From: Stenotrophomonas maltophilia
GTDB lineage: Bacteria; Pseudomonadota; Gammaproteobacteria; Xanthomonadales; Xanthomonadaceae
Assembly (NCBI RefSeq): GCF_001676385.1
Contig: NZ_LYVJ01000004.1
Coordinates: 286,075-350,074 of the forward strand
DNA: 64,000 nt
Reading direction: 5' to 3'
The notes beneath the pieces were generated by a model that worked only from the letters and a program-made list of their open reading frames with translations, was not told the DNA's origin and searched no databases. Position 1 is the first letter of the stretch, and each line of letters starts with the position of its first letter. Of the stretch, positions 22,809 through 31,058 are shown one piece after another. The position numbers and the translations under genes are program-made.

Positions 22809-24194
22809 TCAATGCTTGTCGAACCACACCGTCTGCGCGTTGACGAATTCACGGATACCGAAATGAGACAGCTCGCGGCCAAAGCCGCTCTTCTTCACGC
22901 CGCCGATCGGTACGCGCGGGTCGGAGGCGGAGAAGCCGTTGACGAACACCCCGCCGGTCTGCAGCCGTCGCGCCAGCTGCATGGCACGGGCGCGGTCGCC
23001 GGTCCACAGGTTGCCGCTGAGGCCGAATTCGCTCTGGTTGGCCAGTTCCACCGCATGGTCGGCATCGCGGGCACGGCTGATCGAGGCCACCGGTCCGAAG
23101 GTCTCGGTGTCGAAGGCCTGCATGCCCGGCGCCACGCCGGCCAGTACGGTGGGCGCATAGAACGCGCCCGGCCGGTCCAGCTGGTGACCGCCGACCAGCA
23201 GCTGCGCGCCAGCGTCCACCGAGGCACGCACCTGCGCGTCAAGCTGTTCCAGCAGGTCCTGGCGAGCCATCGGGCCGATACGGTTGCCCGGGTCACGACC
23301 ATCACCGACCGTCAACGCCTGCACCTTCTGGCAGAACTTCGCGACGAAGCGGTCGTATACCGGGTCTTCGACGATGATGCGCTTGCCGGCGATGCACACC
23401 TGCCCGGTGTTCTGGAAGCGCGAGGCCACCGCCGCCTCGACCGCAGCATCGAGGTCGGCGTCGGCCAGCACGATGAACGGATCCGAGCCGCCCAGCTCCA
23501 GCACCACTTTCTTCAGCGCCTGCCCGGCCTGGGCGGCGATGCTGCGGCCGGCCGCCACGCTGCCGGTCAAGGTCACCGCGGCAATGCGGTCATCGGCGAT
23601 GGCGCGGCTGGTGCCCTCGCGGCTGATGTTGGCCGCGATGAAGGTACCTTCCGGCAGCCCGGCATCGCGCCAGGCGGCGTCGAGCAACTGCGCGGTGCCG
23701 ACGATGTTCTCGGCCGGCTTCAGCAGGAAGCCGTTGCCACCCATCAGGATCGGCACGGCCGCGCGCATCACCTGCCAGTACGGGAAATTCCACGGCATGA
23801 TGCCCAGCACCACGCCCAGCGGCAGGTAGGACACGTAAGCCTTGTCGTCGGGCACCTGGGTCGGTTCGTCGCGCAGGAACTGCGCACCGTGGTCGGCGTA
23901 CCAGTCGCACAGCACGGCACACTTCTCGATCTCGGCCAGTGCCTCGGCCTGGACCTTGCCCATTTCGGCGGTGGCCAGCGCGGCCAGTTTCTCACGGTCG
24001 CGGCGCAGTACCGCGGCCATTGCACGCAGGACCTCCGCGCGCTGTTCGAGGCTGCTGGCGCTCCAGGCGGCAAAGCCGGCCTGGCCGCGCTCGAGGATCG
24101 CGTCCAGCTCGGCGTCGGTGGCGAAGGGATGGCTGGCGATCTGCTGGCCGGTGGCCGGATCGCGGGAAATGGCGGTGGTGGGGGCAGCGGACAT
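22809..24194 (-). CDS. Aldehyde dehydrogenase, NAD(P)-dependent succinate-semialdehyde dehydrogenase type
   Basis: This 461-residue aldehyde dehydrogenase is close to the Sad/GabD-type succinate-semialdehyde dehydrogenases by length and start. The active-site Glu is in VLELGGSDPFIVLADADL and the catalytic Cys in FQNTGQVCIAGKR. The open frame runs on to 24809, but that 5' extension lies inside the repeat element and has no homology. The ATG at 24194, with GGAG about 9 nt before it, begins the normal N-terminus (MSAAPTTAISRDPATG). It is upstream of the acetolactate-synthase-like gene. The exact substrate is an inference from family. Confidence 0.85.
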   Translation of the reverse strand: MSAAPTTAISRDPATGQQIASHPFATDAELDAILERGQAGFAAWSASSLEQRAEVLRAMAAVLRRDREKLAALATAEMGKVQAEALAEIEKCAVLCDWYADHGAQFLRDEPTQVPDDKAYVSYLPLGVVLGIMPWNFPYWQVMRAAVPILMGGNGFLLKPAENIVGTAQLLDAAWRDAGLPEGTFIAANISREGTSRAIADDRIAAVTLTGSVAAGRSIAAQAGQALKKVVLELGGSDPFIVLADADLDAAVEAAVASRFQNTGQVCIAGKRIIVEDPVYDRFVAKFCQKVQALTVGDGRDPGNRIGPMARQDLLEQLDAQVRASVDAGAQLLVGGHQLDRPGAFYAPTVLAGVAPGMQAFDTETFGPVASISRARDADHAVELANQSEFGLSGNLWTGDRARAMQLARRLQTGGVFVNGFSASDPRVPIGGVKKSGFGRELSHFGIREFVNAQTVWFDKH

Positions 24195-24328
24195 GCAGGG
24201 CTCCGGGTGTCTCGACAACGGGCGGTGGCCCGTCTCCTGCACAGGAATGTGGACCCGTTCGGCCGAGGCAACAAGGCGTCTGCTTATCCTGTGACCTGCA
24301 CTTACCTGCCTGAATGGGGGTGGGTGCC

Positions 24329-24892
24329 GGCAGGGCCGTGCCCTGCACCCGCAGAGGCAACGGCAACAGCCGAAGCAACAGCAACAGCGGGCTATCCGTG
24401 GGATGGCGGGGTGGGTCCAGTTGCGGGAGACGCCGTAAACCCTTCCATGGGGGCTTGGCCGCGGCATCCATGCCGCGGACACTCCCGCAACCGCGCCCAC
24501 CCCGCCTTCGACAGAGTTCTGCGATCTGTCGGGACGGCGCTCTGCGTTGCTGTTGGTGGGTGTCGACCTTGGTCGACACAGTAGATCCACGCCATGCGTG
24601 GATGACTCATTCGATATCTGAAAGAAAGATCGTGTCGACCAAGGTCGACACCTACCAACAGCCGCACGGAACAAAGCCGCAGTTGCCAACAGCCGCGCGA
24701 AATCTGTCTGAGGTGGGGTGGTGTGGGTTGGCAGGACCGTTGGCGCCATGGATGGCGCCATCGAGCCCCCATGGACGGGTTTACGGCGTGTCCTGTCAAC
24801 CCACACCACCCCGCCATCCCTCGGATAGTCCGCTGTTGCTGTTGCCGTTGCTGTCGCTTCGGCCTCTGCGGGTGCAGGGCGCAGCCCTGCCG
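24329..24892. repeat. Composite inverted-repeat element (copies A and B of a structured repeat)
   Basis: The whole stretch between the aldehyde dehydrogenase and MmyB-type genes is a composite. Left and right ends are inverse copies of GGCAGGGC...GCCCTGCACCCGC followed by CAACGG/CAACAG repeats. Copy A has a 25-bp stem (24405-24429 with 24482-24506, 22 paired). Copy B, in inverse direction, has a 26-bp stem (24712-24737 with 24790-24815, all paired counting two G-U). Each stem encloses a conserved loop starting ACGCCGTAAACCC and a 9-bp apical hairpin (24459-24478 in A, 24741-24760 in B). No protein-coding gene is supported here. A related composite begins at 63551. The bases 24195-24328 before it hold no recognisable feature. 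Confidence 0.8.
24561..24655. repeat. GTAG/CTAC short hairpins in the spacer of the composite element
   Basis: Three short palindromes sit between copies A and B. TGTCGACCttGGTCGACA lies at 24561-24578. GTAG plus the hairpin ATCCACGCCATGCGTGGAT lies at 24581-24602. TGTCGACCaaGGTCGACA at 24633-24650 is followed by CTAC. The GTAG...CTAC arrangement is SMAG-like. The ATCCACG hairpin recurs at 34046 and 63750. Confidence 0.7.
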
Positions 24893-24898
24893 ACCAAC

Positions 24899-25681
24899 CT
24901 ACCTACGCGGCAGGTAAGTCACCAGGGAAAGATCGTGCCGGCTCTCCGGCACCAGCGCCACGTACTGCAGGTCCAGCAACCCGCGCGTGGGATGGTTCAG
25001 CTTCTTCGCGCCTTCATCGAACCGACGCACGTCGTGCTCCGGCCACCACTGGCGGAACTCCTCGCTGTGCGCCGCGATGTCCTCGACCAGCGCCAGGAAC
25101 GGGGTCTTGTCCGGTGCCTGCGCCATTGCCGCGCGGAAGCCTGCCAGCAGGCCGCGGGTCATTTCTTCCCAGTTGAGGATCAGCGTGCGGTACGGCGGGT
25201 ACAGGAACATCAGCCGCAGCGTGTTGCGCTCATGCGGCGCCAGTTGGCTGTAGTCCACGAACAGATCGGCGATGGCCGGGTTCCAGGCCAGGATGTCGAA
25301 GCGGGTGTTGCGCACGTAGGCCGGGATCGGCTGCATCGCGTCCACCAGCTGGCGCAGGCCGTCGGTCACGCTCTCATCCGGTGATTCCAGCGGCACGCCG
25401 TAGCCGGACAACGCGAACGCGTACGCGCGCTCGTCGTCGCTCATCCGCAGCACCCGCGCCAGGCGCTCCAGCACCTCGGGCGAGGCACGCACTTCACGCC
25501 CCTGCTCGATCCAGGTGTACCAACTGACACTGACGCCGATCGCCAGCGCCACTTCCTCACGCTTCAGGCCCGGGGTACGCCGGCGCCCGGCCGGCAGGCC
25601 GAGCGTGGCGGGGTCTACACGGGCGCGGCAGGCCTTGAGGAAGCCGCCCAGTTCCTTGCGTTCACTTTCGCTGCGCATCAT
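24899..25681 (-). CDS. XRE-family transcriptional regulator with MmyB-like ligand-binding domain
   Basis: The N-terminal helix-turn-helix (about residues 8-80) has the MmyB-family feature RRRTPGLKREEVALAIGVSVSWYTWIEQGREV. The C-terminal domain (about 105-255) is the MmyB-like, PAS-related ligand pocket, with WNPAIADLFVDYSQL and RNTLRLMFLYPPYRTLILNW. Members regulate neighbouring dehydrogenase or metabolic genes in actinobacteria and proteobacteria, with fatty acids proposed as ligands for some. The closest co-oriented genes are the aldehyde dehydrogenase and the acetolactate-synthase-like enzyme, 0.7 kb downstream across the repeat element. They are possible targets, by position only. Two ATG codons in tandem (25681 and 25678) could start it. 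Confidence 0.85.
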   Translation of the reverse strand: MMRSESERKELGGFLKACRARVDPATLGLPAGRRRTPGLKREEVALAIGVSVSWYTWIEQGREVRASPEVLERLARVLRMSDDERAYAFALSGYGVPLESPDESVTDGLRQLVDAMQPIPAYVRNTRFDILAWNPAIADLFVDYSQLAPHERNTLRLMFLYPPYRTLILNWEEMTRGLLAGFRAAMAQAPDKTPFLALVEDIAAHSEEFRQWWPEHDVRRFDEGAKKLNHPTRGLLDLQYVALVPESRHDLSLVTYLPRR

Positions 25682-25699
25682 CGGCGCACCCTACCCTTT

Positions 25700-25766
25700 G
25701 TAGCGTCGAGCCATGCTCGACGCATCTGCTAGCCTGCGAAAAGCAGCCGGGCATGGCCCGGCTCTA
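25700..25766. repeat. SMAG-type GTAG...CTAC repeat pair
   Basis: GTAG at 25700 with a GTCGAGC/GCTCGAC hairpin is followed by an inverse AGCCGGGcatggCCCGGCT hairpin ending in CTAC at 25763-25766. It lies upstream of the MmyB-type gene and downstream of prfB. Confidence 0.75.
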
Positions 25767-25833
25767 CAGAAGGCCGGTTCGGCCACCCTTGGCGTTGCGC
25801 ACGAAGCCGATGATATCCGCGCAGGCGCGTCGA

Positions 25834-26959
25834 TCAGGCATCGGCACGCTTGGAGCCGGCCTCCAGGCCAGCCTTCAGGCTGGCTTCGACGAACTCGTCG
25901 AGGTCGCCGTCGAGCACCTTCTGCGTATCCGATCGCTCGATGCCGGTACGCAGGTCCTTGATGCGGCTCTGGTCCAACACATAGTTGCGGATCTGGCTGC
26001 CCCAGCCAATGTCGGACTTGGTGGCTTCCACCGCGTCCTTCTCGGCGTTGCGCTTCTGGATCTCCAGCTCGTACAGCTTGGCCGCCAGCATCTTCATCGC
26101 GCGGTCGCGGTTGGCATGCTGGCTGCGCTCGGTCTGGCAGGCCACCACCACGCCACTGGGGACGTGGGTGATGCGCACGGCCGATTCGGTCTTGTTGACG
26201 TGCTGGCCACCAGCACCGGAGGAGCGGTAGACGTCGGTCTTCAGGTCCGCAGGGTTGATGGTGATGTCGATGTTGTCGTCGATTTCCGGCGATACGAACA
26301 CCGAGGTGAAGCTGGTGTGGCGGCGGTTGTCCGAGTCGAACGGCGACTTGCGCACCAGGCGGTGCACGCCGATTTCGGTCTTCAGCCAGCCATAGGCAAA
26401 ATCGCCTTCCACGCGGAAGGTCGCGGATTTGATGCCCGCCACTTCGCCACCGGACACTTCCATCAGCTCGGCCTTCCAGCCGCGGCTTTCGGCCCAGCGC
26501 AGGTACATGCGCAGCAGGATTTCGGCCCAGTCCTGGGCTTCGGTGCCACCGGCACCAGCCTGGATATCGACGAAGGCGTTGGCGCTGTCCATCTCGCCGG
26601 AGAACATGCGCTGGAACTCCAGCTTCTCCACGTGCGACTGGTACTTGTCCAGGTCGGCGACCACGGCCAGCGCCGTCTCCTCGTCCTGCTCGGACTCGGC
26701 CAGCTCCAGCAGTTCGGCGGCATCACCCAGGCCTTCCAGCACCGAGGCGATGCCGCCCACGGTCTTGTCCAGGCTGGCGCGCTCGCGGCCCAGGTTCTGC
26801 GCGTACTCGGGATTGTTCCAGACGTCGGGGCTTTCCAGCTCCCGCGTTACTTCTTCAAGACGCTCTTTCTTGGCGTCGTAGTCAAAGATACCCCCGAAGC
26901 GACAGCACGCGATCGGTCAGATCGGTGATGCGCTGGCGGACAGGATTCAGTTCGATCAT
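25834..26959 (-). CDS. prfB: Peptide chain release factor 2, expressed by programmed +1 frameshift
   Basis: RF2 ends translation at UGA and UAA. The gene is in two frames: codons 1-25 run from the ATG at 26959 to the in-frame UGA at 26884-26882. After a +1 shift, reading continues from 26883 to the stop at 25834, for a 374-residue product. The tripeptide anticodon Ser-Pro-Phe is in [12 protein letters not shown] and the catalytic GGQ in [14 protein letters not shown]. Reading only the downstream frame from an internal Met (26760) would miss the N-terminal helices. The frameshift lets RF2 control its own level. The gene is intact, not a pseudogene. Confidence 0.96.
26881..26896 (-). promoter_or_regulatory. 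prfB autoregulatory +1 frameshift site
   Basis: The minus strand reads CGG GGG TAT CTT TGA C, almost identical to the classical prfB site. The G-run acts as an internal Shine-Dalgarno, CTT is the slippery codon and TGA is the poorly recognised stop when RF2 is scarce. Confidence 0.95.
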
Positions 26960-27137
26960 GTCGGCGGTCGTGCAATCAAATGATGACTGCCAATGATACC
27001 GCAGGCCTCCCGTCCCCGGCGAGGCAGGCAGGGGCACGGGCCCTGCGCGAGACGGCACCGGGCGATCCCGGTAGACTTGCCGGCCGCCGCGGGAACAGGG
27101 GCCACGCGGTCCATCCCAACCCAGGAGCACCACTTCA

Positions 27138-27878
27138 ATGACGATCACGCGTTCCACCCTGTGCCTGGCTGCCTGCCTGCTGGCTGCCAATGCCTCGGCC
27201 ATCGACCTCAAGGGCCTGACCGACACCGGCATGAAGGCCGGCAAGGCGCTGACCCTGTCCGACGCGGAAGTTTCGGCCGCCGCCGACCAGGCCTGCGCCT
27301 ACATGGACGAGAACAACCAGGTGGCGGCCGGCAACGATCCGTATGCGCAACGCCTGGCCAGGATCACCCAGGGCCTGGCCAACGAAGACGGCCTGAACCT
27401 GAACTTCAAGGTCTACCGCACCACCGATGTCAATGCCTGGGCGATGGCCAATGGCTGCGTCCGCGTCTACACCGGCCTGATGGACATGGCCAGCGACGAC
27501 GAAGTGCGCGGTGTGATCGGCCACGAAATCGGCCACGTAAAGCTGGGCCACAGCAAGAGCAGGATGCGCACGTCCCTGCTCGCCTCCGCCGGCCGCGAGG
27601 GCCTGGCCGCGTCGGGCAACGGCAGCCTGACCCAGCTCAGCCAGGGCCAGCTCGGCGAGCTGGCCGAGGGCTTCGTCAACGCCCAGTTCTCGCAGAAGGA
27701 AGAGAGCGCGGCCGACGAGTACGGCTATCAGTTCATGAAGCGCCACAGCCATGACCCGGCCGCCCTGGCCAGCATGTTCCGCAAGCTGTCCAGCGAAGGC
27801 GGGCTGATGTCCTCGCACCCGGGCTCGGAGGCCCGCGCCGCGCGCATCGACGCGATGATCAAGAAGGACAGGAAGTAA
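27138..27878 (+). CDS. M48-family secreted or periplasmic zinc metalloprotease
   Basis: The 246-residue protein begins with a signal peptide (cleavage likely after ...LLAANASA, about residue 21). The M48 zinc motif HEIGH is in RGVIGHEIGHVKLGHSKS, and the third ligand Glu is in EESAADEYGYQF. The size and layout match small LoiP/YcaL-type proteases that act in the envelope on misassembled outer-membrane proteins. There is no lipobox Cys, so it should be soluble in the periplasm. It is divergent from prfB and convergent with the VIT-domain gene. AGGAG precedes the ATG. The substrate is unknown. Confidence 0.85.
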   Translation: MTITRSTLCLAACLLAANASAIDLKGLTDTGMKAGKALTLSDAEVSAAADQACAYMDENNQVAAGNDPYAQRLARITQGLANEDGLNLNFKVYRTTDVNAWAMANGCVRVYTGLMDMASDDEVRGVIGHEIGHVKLGHSKSRMRTSLLASAGREGLAASGNGSLTQLSQGQLGELAEGFVNAQFSQKEESAADEYGYQFMKRHSHDPAALASMFRKLSSEGGLMSSHPGSEARAARIDAMIKKDRK

Positions 27879-27959
27879 GCCACCAGTGGGCGGGCCGCCA
27901 GGCCCGCCTGCCCATCCGCCGTCGGCCGCGCCGCGCATTGCAGCCCTGCGCGCCGTGCG

Positions 27960-30866
27960 CTAGCGCACCTCGAACTCGCCCACCAGCACGGTTTCGGCGC
28001 GGTCCTTCAGCCGCATCGTGACCATCTGGTCCTTCTGCTTGGGCGTGCCCCAATGGGTGGTCAGGCGCAGCATGAGCGTGGTGGCACCGGTCACCAGCTG
28101 CTGGCGGCTGCCGAAGTAATTCGCCTCCACCCTGTACCTGCCGGGCTTGGCGTTGCGCAGCGAGAACTGCTCGGGACCATAGCCGCCGGTGAAGTCCTGT
28201 GACATCTGCCCACCCTGCCAGGTCAGGCGGTTGCCGTAGTACGCGCGCTCGCCGTTCGGGTCGGTCACCCACAGGTCCATGTCGCTGTTGTCGGCATCCC
28301 ACGACAGCACCACGCGCAGGTCCAGTGGCATCGCCTGCAGCAGGCGCGGGTCGATGCCGCGGGTATCCAGCCGGGGCGTGCTGCGTGCCACCAGGTTGGT
28401 CAGTTCATCCAGTGCGATCAGCGCGATGCCATCGAAACGGCTGTCCCACGGTCGCACCACCACCTGGTACAGCGGCGCCAGCGCCTGCTGCGGCTTGCCG
28501 GCCGCTGCCAGCGCGAGGCCCAGGTCGCGGAAGCTCTGCGGTTCCTCCTGGCCCATCGCCAGCACCTGCTCGAACACCGGCACCGCCAGTCCGGGCGCGT
28601 CGGCCTGCATCAGCCGATAGCCCAGCACACGCAACAGGTGGCGGTTGTCCAGATCCATCTCCGCCAGGTTCGACAGCACCCGCAGCGCCAGTTCGCGCTG
28701 GCCCTGCTCCAGCAGCAGGTCGGCCACGTCGAGGAAGAACGCGCTGCTGTCGGCGTGGGCATCGCGCTCGGCCAGGTAGCGGTCGTAGAGCTGCGATGGC
28801 GGGCCCTGGCGCAGGCGCCGGGCGATGGCCGAGTCCGGCTGCCATGCTGCCAGCTGGATGCCGAGCTGGCCGTCGTTGGCGGCCGCAGCGGTATCGGCCG
28901 CGCCAGCGGTGACCACAATCGAATCCAGCGCACTGTTCGATGCGGATGCCGCGCGACGCGCGCTGCCGGCCTGCACGCGCTGCTCTGCCGGCGCGGCCAT
29001 CGGTGCAGGTGCAGGCGGTGCCGCAGGGGCCGGCGCGGCGGGCATCGCCATCGGCGCCGACTCCACCGCGCGGCCGGCGGACGCCACTTCCAGTGCCCCT
29101 CCTTTCAACTGCGGCGGCGCGCCTTTCGGCCAGTTGCGGCTCCACCACTGCTGGCGTTCCTTCCAGCGTGCAGCAACCTCATCCAGCCGCTGGCGGTCGG
29201 CGGCGGCGCGATCCGCCACCTGTCGCGCGAACCGGGCATCGTACTCGGCGCGCAGGCCGCCCGCCGGACGGATCGCATAGCGCAGGTAATCCTCCAGCGT
29301 TTCCAGCACGATCAGCGAGGTGTCCGGCCCGACCAGGCCAAACTGCTGCGACAGGCGCTGCATGGCCTCGCGGTTGCCACGGCGGTCGGCGCCCAGCTGC
29401 CGCAGCCGCGCCTGGGCCCACAGGCCGGCCAGCAGTTCACCATCATCGCTGTGCCGCGTCGCCGGCAGCGCTTCCCACTCGCCGCCATTCACGCGCACTC
29501 GTATCGGCGCACCGTCCGCGGCAAGGCGCGCGTGCAGCCACAGCCAGCCGTCGGTTTCACTGCGACGGTCGATCACCACGTCCTGCACGCCCCGGCCCGC
29601 ATCGAGCTGCACATCCGGCGGTGACGACAGCAGTTCGCGCGCGGCCGCGTCGACATCTTCACCAAGAGCAACGAAGCGACCGCCATGGGCCTCGCTCCAG
29701 CCACGCAGGCGCACCGAATCGGTGCGCGCACCGGCGCTGCTGACGGCGAACAGGCGCTGCTCCGGTGCCAGCCCCGGCAGCACTTCCGGCCCGTAGGTCA
29801 GCAGGCCATCGCTGACCAGCAGGTATTCCTTCACCGTCGGCTGCGCCTGCCACTGGGCCAGCGCGCTGGCGCCGTCCGGACGTACCGCCTGCAGCGCGGC
29901 ACGCAGCTCGTTCCAGCGGCCGGCGCGGACGCGGAAGCGACGCACCGGCTCGGCCTGGTCGCGCAGCACGGTCAAGGCCACCGTGCCATCGCCCATCGCG
30001 GCGAAGTAGCGGTCCAGCAGCGCGAACTCGCGGCTGCGATCGCGATGCCCCGACGAGCCCGAGCCGTCCCACAGCAGGCCGATCTCGCTGGGCGGCGTGC
30101 GCGGCCTGCCGCGGACCGCCACCGGGAGCTGCGCCAGCAGATAGTGGCCATCCTGCCAGGGCGCCACCTGCACCTGTGCCTGGCGCGCAGCGGGGAGGGT
30201 CCACTGCAGCTGTGCAGGCAACTGGGCGCCCCGCCCCTGCCACTGCAACTGGCCCGCGTGGATGCGGAACGGAGCCGTCCCCGCGGCGGCCGCGCCGGGC
30301 GCGTGCAGCTTCAGTTCAACCGATTCCGCACCGGCGGCAAACTGCAACGGCAGCGTCCATTGCCAGGCCTGCCCCGCAAACGCCAACGGCTCGCGCAGTA
30401 CCAACTGCACCCGGCGGCTGCCGCCGGCCGGCAGCGGATAGATGCGCAGCCGGAACTGATTGCCGGCCGTCTGTTCCAGCAGGCCCGGGTCGACGCCGCG
30501 CCGGGCGATCTCCTCGAACACCTGGCGGCCGCGGTCCTTGGGCACCGGCACGGCGTCGCGCAGTTCGCCACCGATGTCCAGCGCGAAGCCAGTGATCTGC
30601 TGGCCCTCGGCCAGTGGGAACTGCAGCTCGCCCTCCAGCACCCGCCGGTTGGGGTTGCGGAATTCCAGGGTGATGCGGGTCTGGGCGATACCGGCCTGGA
30701 CCTCGCCTTCGATGCGGGCTTGTTGCAGTTGAACCGGCTGTTCTGCCGCCGCCGCAGTCAGCAGGGGGCGCGGCGGCACCAGACGCACGCTGCGAGGGGT
30801 CTGAGCGCTGGCGGACGAGGCCAGAAGCGCGAACAGGAACAGCGTGCAGTATCGGACCAAGGCCAT
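27960..30866 (-). CDS. Secreted VIT / von Willebrand A-like / TPR / DUF2135 protein
   Basis: This 968-residue protein has a signal peptide (MALVRYCTLFLFALLASSASA). Domains in order are approximate. A VIT domain spans about 45-165 (EGEVQAGIAQTRITLEFRNP). A VWA-like region spans about 270-400, with a MIDAS-type DGSGSSG. A Pro/Ala-rich linker spans about 600-640. Helical TPR-like repeats span about 700-830. A C-terminal DUF2135 domain spans about 855-968 (SWDADNSDMDLWVTDPNGE). Such proteins are probably extracytoplasmic, metal-binding and adhesive, but no function is established. The frame extends to 30944. GGAG ahead of the ATG at 30866 and the signal peptide fix the start. It lies downstream of recJ, beyond a strong terminator hairpin. 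Confidence 0.85.
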   Translation of the reverse strand: MALVRYCTLFLFALLASSASAQTPRSVRLVPPRPLLTAAAAEQPVQLQQARIEGEVQAGIAQTRITLEFRNPNRRVLEGELQFPLAEGQQITGFALDIGGELRDAVPVPKDRGRQVFEEIARRGVDPGLLEQTAGNQFRLRIYPLPAGGSRRVQLVLREPLAFAGQAWQWTLPLQFAAGAESVELKLHAPGAAAAGTAPFRIHAGQLQWQGRGAQLPAQLQWTLPAARQAQVQVAPWQDGHYLLAQLPVAVRGRPRTPPSEIGLLWDGSGSSGHRDRSREFALLDRYFAAMGDGTVALTVLRDQAEPVRRFRVRAGRWNELRAALQAVRPDGASALAQWQAQPTVKEYLLVSDGLLTYGPEVLPGLAPEQRLFAVSSAGARTDSVRLRGWSEAHGGRFVALGEDVDAAARELLSSPPDVQLDAGRGVQDVVIDRRSETDGWLWLHARLAADGAPIRVRVNGGEWEALPATRHSDDGELLAGLWAQARLRQLGADRRGNREAMQRLSQQFGLVGPDTSLIVLETLEDYLRYAIRPAGGLRAEYDARFARQVADRAAADRQRLDEVAARWKERQQWWSRNWPKGAPPQLKGGALEVASAGRAVESAPMAMPAAPAPAAPPAPAPMAAPAEQRVQAGSARRAASASNSALDSIVVTAGAADTAAAANDGQLGIQLAAWQPDSAIARRLRQGPPSQLYDRYLAERDAHADSSAFFLDVADLLLEQGQRELALRVLSNLAEMDLDNRHLLRVLGYRLMQADAPGLAVPVFEQVLAMGQEEPQSFRDLGLALAAAGKPQQALAPLYQVVVRPWDSRFDGIALIALDELTNLVARSTPRLDTRGIDPRLLQAMPLDLRVVLSWDADNSDMDLWVTDPNGERAYYGNRLTWQGGQMSQDFTGGYGPEQFSLRNAKPGRYRVEANYFGSRQQLVTGATTLMLRLTTHWGTPKQKDQMVTMRLKDRAETVLVGEFEVR

Positions 30867-30982
30867 GACAGGCTCCAATGGGAACGTGGACTCTTGAACG
30901 CATGGCGTGGCAGAACGGGGTTGCGCCCGCACTGGTCCTGCCATGCATCCCTGTCCCCCGCCCGCACCATGGGAACCCTCGA

Positions 30983-31058
30983 AAAAAGGGGACGGAGGGG
31001 ATTAAGTCGCAAATGGCAAACAAGGCAAAGGCGACTTAATCCCCTCCGTCCCCTTTTT
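30983..31058 (-). terminator. Perfect 28-bp hairpin abutting the recJ stop codon; terminator/repeat
   Basis: Bases 30983-31010 pair perfectly with 31031-31058 around a 20-nt loop. The stem reads AAAAAGGGGACGGAGGGG then ATTAAGTCGC. On the minus strand the hairpin begins at the recJ stop codon and ends in a run of six T, so it works as the recJ terminator. The stem resembles widespread xanthomonad intergenic palindromes, so it may be a domesticated repeat. Confidence 0.8.

Noticed and set aside
24351..24390. CAACGG/CAACAG short direct repeats as a CRISPR or minisatellite
   Set aside because: Units are 6 bp with no spacers and only a few copies; they belong to the composite repeat edge.
24195..24809. 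N-terminal extension of the aldehyde dehydrogenase frame
   Set aside because: It reads through the composite repeat; no homology, Cys-rich nonsense, and a good start with GGAG exists at 24194.
25834..26760. prfB as a truncated gene or pseudogene
   Set aside because: The upstream frame with the start codon and the frameshift site is present, giving a full-length RF2.
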